64,000 bases of DNA. Source: an uncultured Clostridium sp. (GTDB lineage: Bacteria; Bacillota; Clostridia; TANB77; CAG-508). Positions 8,857-18,110 of this stretch are shown one piece after another. A program made the position numbers and the translations under genes. Within the stretch, counting starts at the first letter, position 1, and the number at the start of each line of letters is the position of its first letter. The DNA lies in the NCBI GenBank assembly GCA_946500615.1, contig CAMMWP010000005.1, forward strand, positions 1-64,000, read 5' to 3'. The notes beneath the pieces are model-generated. The model worked only from the letters and a program-made list of their open reading frames with translations. It was not told where the DNA came from and made no database searches.

Positions 8857-9751
8857 TGCAGAAAAATACTTATACCAATGCCTAAATAGTATTAAAGAGC
8901 AAACATATACAAATATAGAAGTATTAATGATTAATGATGGTTCTACTGATAATAGTGAAACTATTTGTAAAGAGTTTCTTAATGATTCTAGATTTTGTCT
9001 AATAAACAAAAAAAATGGAGGAGTATCGTCGGCGAGGAATCTTGGTATAAATAGATGCAATGGGGAATATGTACTTTTTGTAGATTCAGATGATTGGTGT
9101 CATAAGGAATTATTAAAACAAGCTGTTCAGAACATTAAATCATATGATATGTTATGCTTTGCTTACTATAAGGCATATAAGAATAAAAATATTTATGAAG
9201 AGTTAAAAGTGAATGAGAATGCTAATATAAGAGATGAAATACTTATCAATAAACTGATAGGGGGATATTTATGGAACAAATTATTTAGTACAAACATAAT
9301 AAAAGAACATGGAATAAAATTTAATGAAAGTATAACTTATTGTGAAGACTTAATTTTTATAATACAATATATAAAATATGTAAAAAAAGTAAATTATATT
9401 AATAAAGCTTTATATTACTATAGAGTTAGGAAAAATAGTGTTTCAAACGATTTTTATAATAATAAAAATATAAGCATATTGAATGCATATGAGTTACTAA
9501 TAAATGAATATAATGAATGTGATTTTTTTGTAAGTAATTTAAAATTTAGCTACTTATTAAATTATTATAAATTAAGAAAATTTATTCCAAAAGAATATAA
9601 TGTAAATTTAGATATTGTTGCAGAAGAAAAAAAATTTTTAGCAAATAAAAGTATAAAACAAAAAATAAAATTTAACTTGATTAAATATTTTCCAAAAGTA
9701 TTTATTAGATTAAAAGATATGAAAAATGGAAAGATGAATTTATATGATTAA
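8822..9751 (+). CDS. GT2-family glycosyltransferase
   Basis: A 309-residue GT-A enzyme. The N-terminus ISIIIPIYNAEKYL, the NDGSTDNS nucleotide-binding turn, GGVSSARNLGI and the metal-binding DSDDW are diagnostic of family 2. The C-terminal part has YCEDLIF, common in capsule GT2 enzymes. It adds one sugar of the repeat unit; which one is unknown. AGGAGAG precedes the ATG, and the start lies inside the end of the polymerase gene, so the two are probably translationally coupled. Confidence 0.92.
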   Translation: MEKISIIIPIYNAEKYLYQCLNSIKEQTYTNIEVLMINDGSTDNSETICKEFLNDSRFCLINKKNGGVSSARNLGINRCNGEYVLFVDSDDWCHKELLKQAVQNIKSYDMLCFAYYKAYKNKNIYEELKVNENANIRDEILINKLIGGYLWNKLFSTNIIKEHGIKFNESITYCEDLIFIIQYIKYVKKVNYINKALYYYRVRKNSVSNDFYNNKNISILNAYELLINEYNECDFFVSNLKFSYLLNYYKLRKFIPKEYNVNLDIVAEEKKFLANKSIKQKIKFNLIKYFPKVFIRLKDMKNGKMNLYD

Positions 9752-9763
9752 TGGAGGAAAAGA

Positions 9764-10813
9764 ATGAAAAAGGTTGGAATTATAACAATTAATGATAATA
9801 ATAATTATGGAAATAGACTACAAAATTATGCTGTACAAGAAGTTTTAAAAAAAATAAATGTAGAACCTATAACTTTAAAAAATGAACCTGCCACTAATAC
9901 AAAAAATAAATATTTATTAAGAAAAATAAAAAGCTTTTTTAATAGAGGGTCATATAGTAAAATAATAGAAAGAAAAGAATGTTTTGAAGATTTTAATAAA
10001 AACATAAATTTTTCATCTAAAAAAATCACACCATATAGTAAATTAAATGAATATGATTATTTTGTTGTTGGTAGTGATCAAGTGTGGAATCCTAATTTTG
10101 GAAGATTAAGAGATGTGGATTTGTTAGAGTTTGCAGAATCAAGAAAGAAAATATCTTTTTCGGCTAGTTTTGGTGTTAGCAAATTATCAGAGGAATATAA
10201 TAGTAAATTAAAGAAAGATTTAAAAGACTTTAAAGCAATATCTGTTAGAGAAGATGCAGGTAAAGAAATTATTGAAGAGATAGTAGGAAGAAAAGATGTA
10301 CAAGTATTAGTGGACCCTACAATGTTATTAACACCGAACGAATGGGATAAAATTGCAAAAAAACCAAAACAATTGAAGTCAAATAGATATATACTAAATT
10401 ATTTTTTAGGAGAGTTGTCAGAAGAAAGAAAAAAAGAAATAGAAAGAATAGCAAAAGAAAACAATTGTGAAATAATAAATATACTAGATAGAAATAGTCC
10501 ATTTCATCAAACAGGTCCAGGTGAATTTGTATATTTAGAAAAAAATGCTTTTTTGGTATGCACAGATTCATTTCATTCTTGCGTTTTTGCCATTTTATAT
10601 GATAGACCGTTTATTGTTTTTGATAGAGAAGATTCATATGTCAAAATGAATTCAAGATTGGATACATTATTAAAAAAATTTAATTTAAAAGATAGATGGT
10701 ATAAAAATAAAATCATGAAAGAACAATTGAAAGCGAATTATGAAGAAGCTTTTAATATATTAGAAGATGAACGAAGAAAATCTAAAAAATTTTTAGAAAA
10801 TGCAATAGAATAA
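9764..10813 (+). CDS. Polysaccharide pyruvyl transferase family protein
   Basis: 349 residues. These enzymes add a pyruvate ketal from phosphoenolpyruvate to a sugar, giving the polymer negative charge. The N-terminus (GIITINDNNNYGNRLQNYA) and VVGSDQVWNPNF, followed by SVREDAG and DPTMLL, are the family pattern; the late CTDSFHSCVFAILY carries the conserved His. AGGA precedes the ATG 12 nt after the GT2 stop. Presence in the operon suggests pyruvylated surface polymer (inference). Confidence 0.9.
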   Translation: MKKVGIITINDNNNYGNRLQNYAVQEVLKKINVEPITLKNEPATNTKNKYLLRKIKSFFNRGSYSKIIERKECFEDFNKNINFSSKKITPYSKLNEYDYFVVGSDQVWNPNFGRLRDVDLLEFAESRKKISFSASFGVSKLSEEYNSKLKKDLKDFKAISVREDAGKEIIEEIVGRKDVQVLVDPTMLLTPNEWDKIAKKPKQLKSNRYILNYFLGELSEERKKEIERIAKENNCEIINILDRNSPFHQTGPGEFVYLEKNAFLVCTDSFHSCVFAILYDRPFIVFDREDSYVKMNSRLDTLLKKFNLKDRWYKNKIMKEQLKANYEEAFNILEDERRKSKKFLENAIE

Positions 10814-10827
10814 TGGAAGGAAATAAA

Positions 10828-12360
10828 ATGCAATCTAGTAAAGAAATAAAAATAGGAGCAATATTATCATATGTAATAATAGTTGTAAATATGTTAATAG
10901 GTGTTTTATATACACCTATATTGACAGCTAAACTAGGTCAGACAGAATATGGATTATATTCGTTAGTAACATCTGTAATTTCATATCTAACTATTTTGGA
11001 CTTTGGGTTTGGAAATGCAATTATCATATATACAACTCGATATAGAAATAAGAATGAAAAAGATAAAGAACAAAAATTGCACGGAATGTTCTTTGTTATT
11101 TATACATTTATTGGAGTAATAGCTGGTATCATAGGAGCAATATTATGGCTAAATGTAGATAAATTATTTGGCAATTCTATGAGTGTAGGTGAACTAAATA
11201 AAGCTAAAGTATTAATGGGAGTTTTAACATTTAATTTAGTTATAACTTTTCCTTTAAGCATATTTTCATCTATTATAACATCCTATGAAAAATTTGTATA
11301 TTCAAAGGTGCTAAACTTGGCAAGGATTATATTAAATCCGATAGTAATGTTAATATTATTAAATTTTGGATTTAAATCTATTGGGTTAGCTATACTAGTG
11401 ACGACATTAAATGTTACAACCTTAATATTAAATTTTATATATTGTAAGACTAAGTTAAAGATAAAATTAAAATTTGGAAAAATTGATTTTAAATTATTGA
11501 GAGAAATTATGGCCTATTCTGTTTGGATTTTCTTGAATGGTATAATGGATAAAATAAATTGGAGTTTAGATCAATTTGTTTTAGGTATATATTCAGGCTC
11601 TATAGCAGTTGCTATTTACTCAGTAGCAAGTCAACTAAATCAAATGTATATGAATTTTTCTACAGCAATTTCGGGAGTACTCTTGCCCCAAATTACTAAA
11701 ATGGAAACCAATAATGCTTCAAATGAAGAATTTACAAATATATTTATAAAGACAGGGAGAATTCAGTATATTGTTATGGCACTAATTATATCAGGATTTA
11801 TATTATACGGAAAAGAATTTGTAAATATTATGTGGGTAGGACCTAAATATTCAGAATCATATATTATTGCATGCATATTAATGATACCAAGTACTATACC
11901 ATTAATACAAAATGTGGGATTAAATATATTGCAAGCAAAAAATAAGTATAAATTTAGAGTAATAGTGCTAATAGTTTTTGCGATTGTTAATGTGTGTATT
12001 AGTATATTTTTGACTAAAATATATGGAGGAATAGGAGCGGCATGGGGAACTGCTATATCAACAATTTTGGGACAAGTAATATTTATGAATATTTTCTACC
12101 AAAAAAAGATTGGAATAAATATTATTGAATTTTGGAAGAATGTATTAAAAATGTCAATACCTATGATATTTGTAGTTGCACTAGCAATAATTTTAAAGAT
12201 ACTTATACCAATAAATAGTGAATTTATTTTAGTAGGGCAAATACTTCTATATGCTTTGATATATTGTTTAGTTACATATAAATTTTCAATTAATGAACAT
12301 GAAAAACAATTAATTTTAAAACCAATAAAAAAAATAATTAGGAGGAAACAAAATGCTTAG
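10828..12360 (+). CDS. Wzx-like polysaccharide flippase
   Basis: A 510-residue MOP-superfamily flippase with about fourteen hydrophobic segments; it moves the undecaprenyl-linked repeat unit across the membrane. The N-terminus has SYVIIVVNMLIGVLYTPIL followed by GLYSLVTSV, typical of this family. The frame is open from 10813, but AAGGA at 10817-10821 sits correctly for ATG 10828. It overlaps the next gene by 8 bp. Confidence 0.88.
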   Translation: MQSSKEIKIGAILSYVIIVVNMLIGVLYTPILTAKLGQTEYGLYSLVTSVISYLTILDFGFGNAIIIYTTRYRNKNEKDKEQKLHGMFFVIYTFIGVIAGIIGAILWLNVDKLFGNSMSVGELNKAKVLMGVLTFNLVITFPLSIFSSIITSYEKFVYSKVLNLARIILNPIVMLILLNFGFKSIGLAILVTTLNVTTLILNFIYCKTKLKIKLKFGKIDFKLLREIMAYSVWIFLNGIMDKINWSLDQFVLGIYSGSIAVAIYSVASQLNQMYMNFSTAISGVLLPQITKMETNNASNEEFTNIFIKTGRIQYIVMALIISGFILYGKEFVNIMWVGPKYSESYIIACILMIPSTIPLIQNVGLNILQAKNKYKFRVIVLIVFAIVNVCISIFLTKIYGGIGAAWGTAISTILGQVIFMNIFYQKKIGINIIEFWKNVLKMSIPMIFVVALAIILKILIPINSEFILVGQILLYALIYCLVTYKFSINEHEKQLILKPIKKIIRRKQNA

Positions 12361-13234
12361 AAAAATTTTAAATCTTTTCCTAGAAAAGGAAATAAAGGAT
12401 ATAGTGTGTACAGAAGATATATTAGATAGTATAGATATTTTAGATAAAGAATATATAAAGGAAAATTTCGATATGCAAAGTTTCAATGATTTGCGTAGTG
12501 CAACTTTTTTTTCTAATGGAGAGGTAAATAGCAATAATAAACCAGTAATTTTAATATTAAAAGGAGAATTTTTACCTAATATATATACAGGAATTACTGA
12601 AGCATGGTTTCAAAGATCAAATATTAATATAATTGCAATATTTGAAAATTATGATAATATGAAAGTAGAATATTTAAAAAGATGTATACCAGATATTTTA
12701 ACCATATATGATGATAATATAGAAAAATATAAAAATATAATCTATAAATTTATGAATAAAGATATGCCTTTTATGATTAATATAAAATGTATGTTAAAGT
12801 TAGAAGAAAAAAACAATTATACAAATATTATAAATGCATTGAATGATGATATTAAAGGCAAGAATGATATATTTGCATATAACATCAACATTGAAAGTGA
12901 CAACAATATAAATATAATAAATATAGAACCTAAATATAAGTATGGAGTCTTATCTAAATATATGGGATATATAACGGCAAAAGAAAAAAAATCTTTATTG
13001 ATATTGCCATATGAATTATTAAAAATAGATTTAAATATTTTTAATAATAGATATATAAATGAGAAAGTGAAAATCATTGTTAATAAAGAAAATAATCAAG
13101 TAAATAATATAGAAGAATGGATTAAAGATAATAATATAGAAATATTTCAAATGAAAAAACTAGATAAAAATATTCTTAAAAAATTTTGGGACTTAGATAA
13201 AGCAAGTATGTTAATAATAGAGGAGGAAAAATAG
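12353..13234 (+). CDS. Decayed ThDP-enzyme pyrimidine-domain-like protein next to a MenD paralogue
   Basis: 293 residues, not recognised as a named family. Residues 40-110 align by eye with residues 45-115 of the next protein: NDLRSATFFSNG against VDERSAAYFALG, then NKPVILILKGEF against DEPVCVTCTAAT, then TGITEAWFQRSN against PAIKEAYERNIQ. The Glu that activates ThDP in MenD-type enzymes (Glu52 next door) is Leu47 here. I infer a duplicated pyrimidine domain that has lost catalysis, possibly now a partner or regulatory subunit. The ATG has TAGGAGGA upstream and starts inside the flippase gene. Confidence 0.6.
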   Translation: MLRKILNLFLEKEIKDIVCTEDILDSIDILDKEYIKENFDMQSFNDLRSATFFSNGEVNSNNKPVILILKGEFLPNIYTGITEAWFQRSNINIIAIFENYDNMKVEYLKRCIPDILTIYDDNIEKYKNIIYKFMNKDMPFMINIKCMLKLEEKNNYTNIINALNDDIKGKNDIFAYNINIESDNNINIINIEPKYKYGVLSKYMGYITAKEKKSLLILPYELLKIDLNIFNNRYINEKVKIIVNKENNQVNNIEEWIKDNNIEIFQMKKLDKNILKKFWDLDKASMLIIEEEK

Positions 13235-14971
13235 ATGTATACAAATGTAAGAAATGTTCAAATATTGATATCATTATTAAAGCAATTTAATATTAAATAT
13301 TTCGTTAATTCTCCAGGAACAAGAAATACACCACTAGTACATAGCATAGAACAAGATCCATTTTTTAAATGCTATTCTATTGTAGATGAAAGAAGTGCTG
13401 CATATTTTGCATTAGGATTGTCAGAAGCATTAGATGAACCAGTATGTGTAACTTGTACAGCAGCAACTGCAACCTGTAATTATATGCCTGCAATAAAAGA
13501 GGCTTATGAAAGAAATATACAATTAGTAGCGCTAACTTCAGATAGAGAAACTTATTCTATGTTTCATATGCAAGATCAATCTATTAATCAAGTGGATATG
13601 TATAAAGGATATATCAATTATAGTGTAGATATTCCGGCAATACTAAATCAAGAGGATGAATGGTTTGCTAATCGAAGTATAAATGAAGCTTTTTTAGAAT
13701 TAAACCATAAAAGAAAGGGACCAATTCAAATAAATTATCATGTACCATCTTGGGGGGCTTTTTGTGTTAAGGAGATACCTAAAGAAAGAAAAATAACTAG
13801 GTATGACAAGAATAATGTTAATTGGAAGGAAATAAAAGAAAAGCTAAAAGATAAAAAAATATTAGTGGTTTGTGGAATGAATTATAATAATAACGAGAAA
13901 AATCTACAAAATAGCGTAAAAGAATTTTATGACAAATACAATACTGCAATTGTACTAGACAATTATGCTAATATAAATGATCAAAGCTATATAAATGCTA
14001 GTGTATTAGGGGACGTATTAATGAAAGAAGAAGCTCAAGTACTAGCACCAGAGATTATGATTACGTTTGGAAAAGTTTTTTATTCACCCGTAAAAGAAAA
14101 ATTTAATGGTAGAAGACAAAATTTTGAACATTGGCATATTGATGAAAATGGTATAGTAATAGATGGTTTTAGAAATTTAACAAAGATATTTGAATGTAAA
14201 CCAGAAACATTTTTTACTGAAATAGTGAAAGATGTGAATTCAGAGAACAGATATGAATATGAACAATTATGGAAAAAAAGAATTAACAAAATAAAAATAG
14301 GAGATTTACCTTTTTCTAATTTTAGTGTTATAAGAGATTTTTGCAAAGTAATTCCTAAAAATTCTATTTTACATGCTAGTGTACTAAATAGTATAAGAAT
14401 AACTAATTATTTCAAAATAGATGAAAGTGTAAAGTGCTACGCGAATGTTGGTGCAGATGGTATAGATGGAGCTTTTTCTACGTTTTTAGGACAAGCTAAC
14501 AAAACAGATAAAATGTCTTTTCTATTAATAGGAGATTTAAGCTATTTATATGATTTAAATGCGTGTTTAAATGTAAATAAAATTAAGAATAGAAATATAA
14601 GAATATTAATAATTAATAATTACGCTGGAGCAGAATTCCATAAAAATTTTGGATTATTGATGATACCAACATTAAATTTACATATTGCAGCAGGACACAA
14701 TACAAAGATAGAAGAAACAACGGGAATGGAGAATGTAGAATACTTGGCAGCTAAAAATCAAGAAGAATTAAATAAAAATTTAAAAAAATTTATTGATGAA
14801 TCAGAAAAACCAGTAGTATTAGAAGTATTTACAAATGCTAATATGGATGCTCAAATATTAAAAGATTTTTGGATAAGAAATAGAAATGAAAAATTTTATA
14901 AAAAAATAGTAAGAAAGCTATTACCTAAAAAATATATTGCAAAATTGAAGAAAATTTTGAAAAGAGGATAA
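13235..14971 (+). CDS. MenD-like ThDP-dependent 2-oxoacid decarboxylase/carboligase in the polysaccharide operon
   Basis: 578 residues, close to MenD length. The N-terminal pyrimidine domain has NSPGTRNTPL and VDERSAAYFALG with catalytic Glu52. The C-terminal pyrophosphate domain has the MenD-type metal motif GDLSYLYDLNA ending in NN (about residues 433-463). MenD condenses 2-oxoglutarate with isochorismate, but no other menaquinone genes are seen and the gene lies inside a glycan operon before an SDR. A carboligase that decorates a sugar, as YerE does in yersiniose synthesis, is a reasonable alternative; the substrate is unknown. GGAGG precedes the ATG 1 nt after the previous stop. Confidence 0.75.
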   Translation: MYTNVRNVQILISLLKQFNIKYFVNSPGTRNTPLVHSIEQDPFFKCYSIVDERSAAYFALGLSEALDEPVCVTCTAATATCNYMPAIKEAYERNIQLVALTSDRETYSMFHMQDQSINQVDMYKGYINYSVDIPAILNQEDEWFANRSINEAFLELNHKRKGPIQINYHVPSWGAFCVKEIPKERKITRYDKNNVNWKEIKEKLKDKKILVVCGMNYNNNEKNLQNSVKEFYDKYNTAIVLDNYANINDQSYINASVLGDVLMKEEAQVLAPEIMITFGKVFYSPVKEKFNGRRQNFEHWHIDENGIVIDGFRNLTKIFECKPETFFTEIVKDVNSENRYEYEQLWKKRINKIKIGDLPFSNFSVIRDFCKVIPKNSILHASVLNSIRITNYFKIDESVKCYANVGADGIDGAFSTFLGQANKTDKMSFLLIGDLSYLYDLNACLNVNKIKNRNIRILIINNYAGAEFHKNFGLLMIPTLNLHIAAGHNTKIEETTGMENVEYLAAKNQEELNKNLKKFIDESEKPVVLEVFTNANMDAQILKDFWIRNRNEKFYKKIVRKLLPKKYIAKLKKILKRG

Positions 14972-14975
14972 TAAT

Positions 14976-15812
14976 ATGGGAATGAAATCGTATTTAAAAA
15001 GAGTAGTAAAATATATTATTAAAGAACATAAAGCGTCAATTGTAAAACCGGAAATTGTTCAAAAAACCCCTTCAGAAATGTTAAAAAATAAAAATATATT
15101 AATTACAGGAGGAGGGCATGGATTAGGATATTATATGGCGAAAAAATTAGCATCAGAAAATGCTAAAGTTATCATTACAGGAAGAAGTGAAGAAAAATTA
15201 AAAAAGGCAGTAAATGAGATTGGAAATGATATAGAATATATGGTATATGATGTAAAAAAATGTGACACTAATTTTATAAAAACAATATATGATAAATTTG
15301 GACAAATAGATTGCTTAATAAATAATGCAGGTATTTCTTTACATGAAGACAATATGCTAAATGTAACATTAGAAGGATTTCAAAATCAATTTGATACAAA
15401 TTTAAAAGGTGCATATTTTCTAGCACAAGAATATATCAAAGAAATTAGAAAAAGAAAACAAAAAAAGGGCAATATTATATTTATTTCTTCAGAAAGAGGA
15501 AATCAATGTGATGATATACCATATGGATTAACTAAAGTTGCAATGAATAGTTTAGTGGAAGGAATGTCGAGGAGATTCTATAGAGAAGGAATAAGAGTAA
15601 ATGCTGTTGCACCGGGAATTACTGCAAGTGATATGACAAATATAAAAAGAGAGGAAGATTTATATTGTGACTATAATGCATCAAGGCGTTTCTTTATGCC
15701 AGAAGAAGTAGCAGAGATAGTAGCTTTTATGGTAAGTGATTGCTCACAATGCATATCTGGAGAAGTTATACATTGTGATGCAGGAAATCATTTGAATCCA
15801 TGGTTTAAGTAG
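14976..15812 (+). CDS. Short-chain dehydrogenase/reductase, last gene of the glycan operon
   Basis: 278 residues. An N-terminal extension of about 35 residues precedes a Rossmann fold with TGGGHGLGYYMAK (residues about 44-56), NNAG, the catalytic Ser of FISSERG and the YGLTK catalytic pair. It probably reduces a keto group with NAD(P)H. Pairing with a MenD-like carboligase recalls YerE/YerF, where a reductase follows ThDP-dependent chain attachment (inference). The gene starts 4 nt after the MenD-like stop, and a terminator follows about 220 nt downstream. Confidence 0.85.
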   Translation: MGMKSYLKRVVKYIIKEHKASIVKPEIVQKTPSEMLKNKNILITGGGHGLGYYMAKKLASENAKVIITGRSEEKLKKAVNEIGNDIEYMVYDVKKCDTNFIKTIYDKFGQIDCLINNAGISLHEDNMLNVTLEGFQNQFDTNLKGAYFLAQEYIKEIRKRKQKKGNIIFISSERGNQCDDIPYGLTKVAMNSLVEGMSRRFYREGIRVNAVAPGITASDMTNIKREEDLYCDYNASRRFFMPEEVAEIVAFMVSDCSQCISGEVIHCDAGNHLNPWFK

Positions 15813-16031
15813 AATGAATACATAAATAGCAACAATCAATCATATACAATATTTAAGATAAGATGTAAAAATTTAGCTAGAAAAATTTTTTGAACATTGA
15901 CAAGAATTAAAAGTATTATTTAATTTTACCATCTTTATAAAACATTGGAATACTTAAAGAAAATAATACTGACAACAAGTGTCATAAAAACGAAAAAATA
16001 GTAAAAACTAATAATATAGCGGTTTGAAGTT

Positions 16032-16060
16032 AAGATAGTAAAAACATCTATCTTTTTTTC
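16032..16060 (+). terminator. Terminator of the polysaccharide operon
   Basis: AAGATAG (16032-16038) pairs with CTATCTT (16048-16054), then a T run. It lies in the 337-nt gap 15813-16149, which otherwise holds only the promoter of the next operon and a TTGACA at 15897 without a good -10. Confidence 0.75.
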
Positions 16061-16069
16061 TCTAAAATA

Positions 16070-16098
16070 TTGCAAAAAGGCATATAAAAATGTATACT
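16070..16098 (+). promoter_or_regulatory. Promoter for the CpsC/CpsD genes
   Basis: TTGCAA (16070-16075), a 17-nt spacer and TATACT (16093-16098), directly after the terminator and about 50 nt before the cpsC-like ATG. The chain-length regulators are thus likely transcribed apart from the biosynthetic genes. Confidence 0.6.
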
Positions 16099-16149
16099 AG
16101 TAAGGTATATATGTCAAAAGATAAAAGCTGAAAAATAAAAGGAGGAAAT

Positions 16150-16878
16150 ATGGAAGAAATAGACTTAAAAGAACTATTTGTAATGTTCTGGAACAAAAAA
16201 ACACAAATCATATTAATTATATTAATATTTATGGTAATAGGAATCATATACTCAGTAGGATTTGTAACACCAATGTATAGTTCATCAACAACACTAGTAT
16301 TAGCGGGGACATCAAGCAGTGCAGAGCAAAATCAAATAGCAGAAACAATAACAACAGCAGACTTAACTATTAACTCAAAATTGGTATCAACATATAGTGT
16401 ATTGGTAAAAAGTGAAAATATATTAGGACAAGTGATTTCAAACTTAGGAATTAATGTCAATGAAGAGGACTTGAGAAAACATGTACAGGTTACATCAGTA
16501 GAAGATACAGAACTAATTGAAATAACGGTTTCTAATGAAAATGCGGAATATGCTGCAAAAATTGCCAATGAAATTGCAAATGTATTTAAAGAAAAAATTG
16601 CAGGCGAAGTGTATAATATAAACAATGTATATATTTGGGATGAAGCTAAAGTAGCAACATCACCTTCAAATGTTAACCATATAAAAGATATCGTAATCTT
16701 TGCCTTTATTGGTGCAGTCATAGCAGTTATGTATGTATTAATTGCAAACATGTTAGACACAACAGTCAAAACACAAGAAGACATAGAAAAAGGAATAAAA
16801 ATACCAGTTTTGGCAACAATTCCAATTTATGACATGGAAATGGAAAAACTTAAGAGAAAAGGAGGAAAAAGAAAATGA
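16150..16878 (+). CDS. CpsC/CapA-type polysaccharide co-polymerase (Wzz domain)
   Basis: 242 residues with two membrane helices, at about residues 18-40 and 178-200, bracketing an extracellular domain; this is the Wzz/CpsC topology. It sets chain length and activates the cognate tyrosine kinase through its cytoplasmic C-terminus. IDLKELFVMFWNKK at the start and a Pro-rich segment (SPSNVNHIKD) just before helix 2 are typical. GGAGGAAAT precedes ATG 16150. It overlaps the kinase gene by ATGA. Confidence 0.9.
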   Translation: MEEIDLKELFVMFWNKKTQIILIILIFMVIGIIYSVGFVTPMYSSSTTLVLAGTSSSAEQNQIAETITTADLTINSKLVSTYSVLVKSENILGQVISNLGINVNEEDLRKHVQVTSVEDTELIEITVSNENAEYAAKIANEIANVFKEKIAGEVYNINNVYIWDEAKVATSPSNVNHIKDIVIFAFIGAVIAVMYVLIANMLDTTVKTQEDIEKGIKIPVLATIPIYDMEMEKLKRKGGKRK

Positions 16879-17876
16879 AAAAAGAATTAATTGCACACAG
16901 AGATCCAAAATCTCCAGTCTCAGAAGTTTTTAGAACATTAAGAACCAATATTCAATTTATGAATACAAATAACAAGTTAAAAACACTTTTAATAACATCA
17001 ACACTACCAAATGAAGGAAAAAGTTGGGTAACAGCCAACCTAGCTGTTACATTTGCACAAGCGGGAAAAAAAGTAGTACTAGTAGATGCAGATATGAGAA
17101 AAGGAAGACAATATACAATTTTTGAAGTTTCTCCAAGACCGGGACTTTCTAATTACCTATCTGGATTTGATAGCAACACAGGAGAAGAAATATCAGAAGA
17201 TTTAGCAAACTATATACAAGAAACCCAAATACCAAATCTATATATTATCCCAGCGGGAAATATACCACCAAATCCATCAGAACTATTAATATCAACAAAA
17301 ATGGTAAATTTATTAGATAGATTAAAAGAATTATGTGACTTAGTCATTATTGATGGTACACCTTGCGAATTAGTAACAGATGCCATTATTCTTTCAAGAA
17401 TTGTGGATTCAACAGTAATCGTAACAGCACATAAACAAACGAAAAAAGATGATTTGCAAAAAATTGTTACAAATATCCAAAATGTTGGAGGAAAAATTGC
17501 AGGGATTGTATTGAACAAAATACCAGTATCAGTGAAAAAGTATGAACAATCTTATTATTACGGTTCAATGGATACTTCATCATCAGAAAGAGCAAGAAAT
17601 ATAAGGACATCAACTAATAGAGCGAAAAGTACACGAAATAGAGTAGAAGATATGAAAAGAAGAGTAAGACCAGAGAATGCACAAACTATACGAAATGGAC
17701 AAGAAAAAAGAATAACAAGACCTAGTGAAAACATAGAAGAGCAACCAAAGGCATTACAAAGCAAAATTAAAATAGAAGAAACGAAAGATGTATCATTAGA
17801 GAAAACGACAGATATATTAAATCAAATCAATGCTTATTTGGAAGAAGAAAAGAAGAATTTAAATAGTAATAAATAG
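16875..17876 (+). CDS. CpsD/CapB-type tyrosine (BY) kinase
   Basis: 333 residues. A bacterial tyrosine kinase domain with Walker A in STLPNEGKSWVTANLA, Walker A' in VVLVDADMRKG and Walker B near LVIIDGTP. It phosphorylates itself in a ring with the co-polymerase and controls polymer length. The usual tyrosine cluster may correspond to YEQSYYYGS at about residues 216-224; after it comes an unusually long, Arg/Glu/Lys-rich tail of about 110 residues without a Tyr cluster at the end. The ATGA overlap with the upstream gene means coupled translation. Confidence 0.9.
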   Translation: MKKELIAHRDPKSPVSEVFRTLRTNIQFMNTNNKLKTLLITSTLPNEGKSWVTANLAVTFAQAGKKVVLVDADMRKGRQYTIFEVSPRPGLSNYLSGFDSNTGEEISEDLANYIQETQIPNLYIIPAGNIPPNPSELLISTKMVNLLDRLKELCDLVIIDGTPCELVTDAIILSRIVDSTVIVTAHKQTKKDDLQKIVTNIQNVGGKIAGIVLNKIPVSVKKYEQSYYYGSMDTSSSERARNIRTSTNRAKSTRNRVEDMKRRVRPENAQTIRNGQEKRITRPSENIEEQPKALQSKIKIEETKDVSLEKTTDILNQINAYLEEEKKNLNSNK

Positions 17877-17883
17877 AAAAAAG

Positions 17884-17924
17884 AAATACACTTTTTAAAT
17901 GTAATAGAAAGTGTATTTTATTTT
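17884..17924 (+). terminator. Terminator after the kinase gene
   Basis: AAATACACTTT (17884-17894) pairs with AAAGTGTATTT, followed by a T-rich tail. Confidence 0.75.
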
Positions 17925-18042
17925 GAAATAAAATCAGTTTTTTTGAGATTGTTTATTGATATGCTAAATATAGTATATAGTTTATTATAAAATTGAACGG
18001 CAACCAAAAATCGTCAAAATAGGACAAAATTCTAAATAAATA

Positions 18043-18071
18043 TTGAAAAATTTTCAACTTAATTGTATACT
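18043..18071 (+). promoter_or_regulatory. Promoter for the CpsB-like phosphatase
   Basis: TTGAAA (18043-18048), a 17-nt spacer and TATACT (18066-18071), about 40 nt before the ATG. The remaining part of this gap (17925-18042) shows nothing further. Confidence 0.6.
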
Positions 18072-18110
18072 ATTAAAGATACCATAAAATAAAAAAGGAG
18101 CAAAAGAAAA

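Noticed and set aside
13235-14971. Calling this gene menD outright
   Set aside because: No other menaquinone gene is present, and context is a glycan operon with a decayed paralogue; MenD-like is as far as the sequence allows.
15897-15925. TTGACA as a promoter after the SDR gene
   Set aside because: At 17 nt spacing the -10 is only TTAATT, and a terminator follows before the next gene.
16332-16784. 150-codon minus-strand ORF opposite the CpsC-like gene
   Set aside because: It is the antisense shadow of a clear family gene with a ribosome site; no supporting motif.
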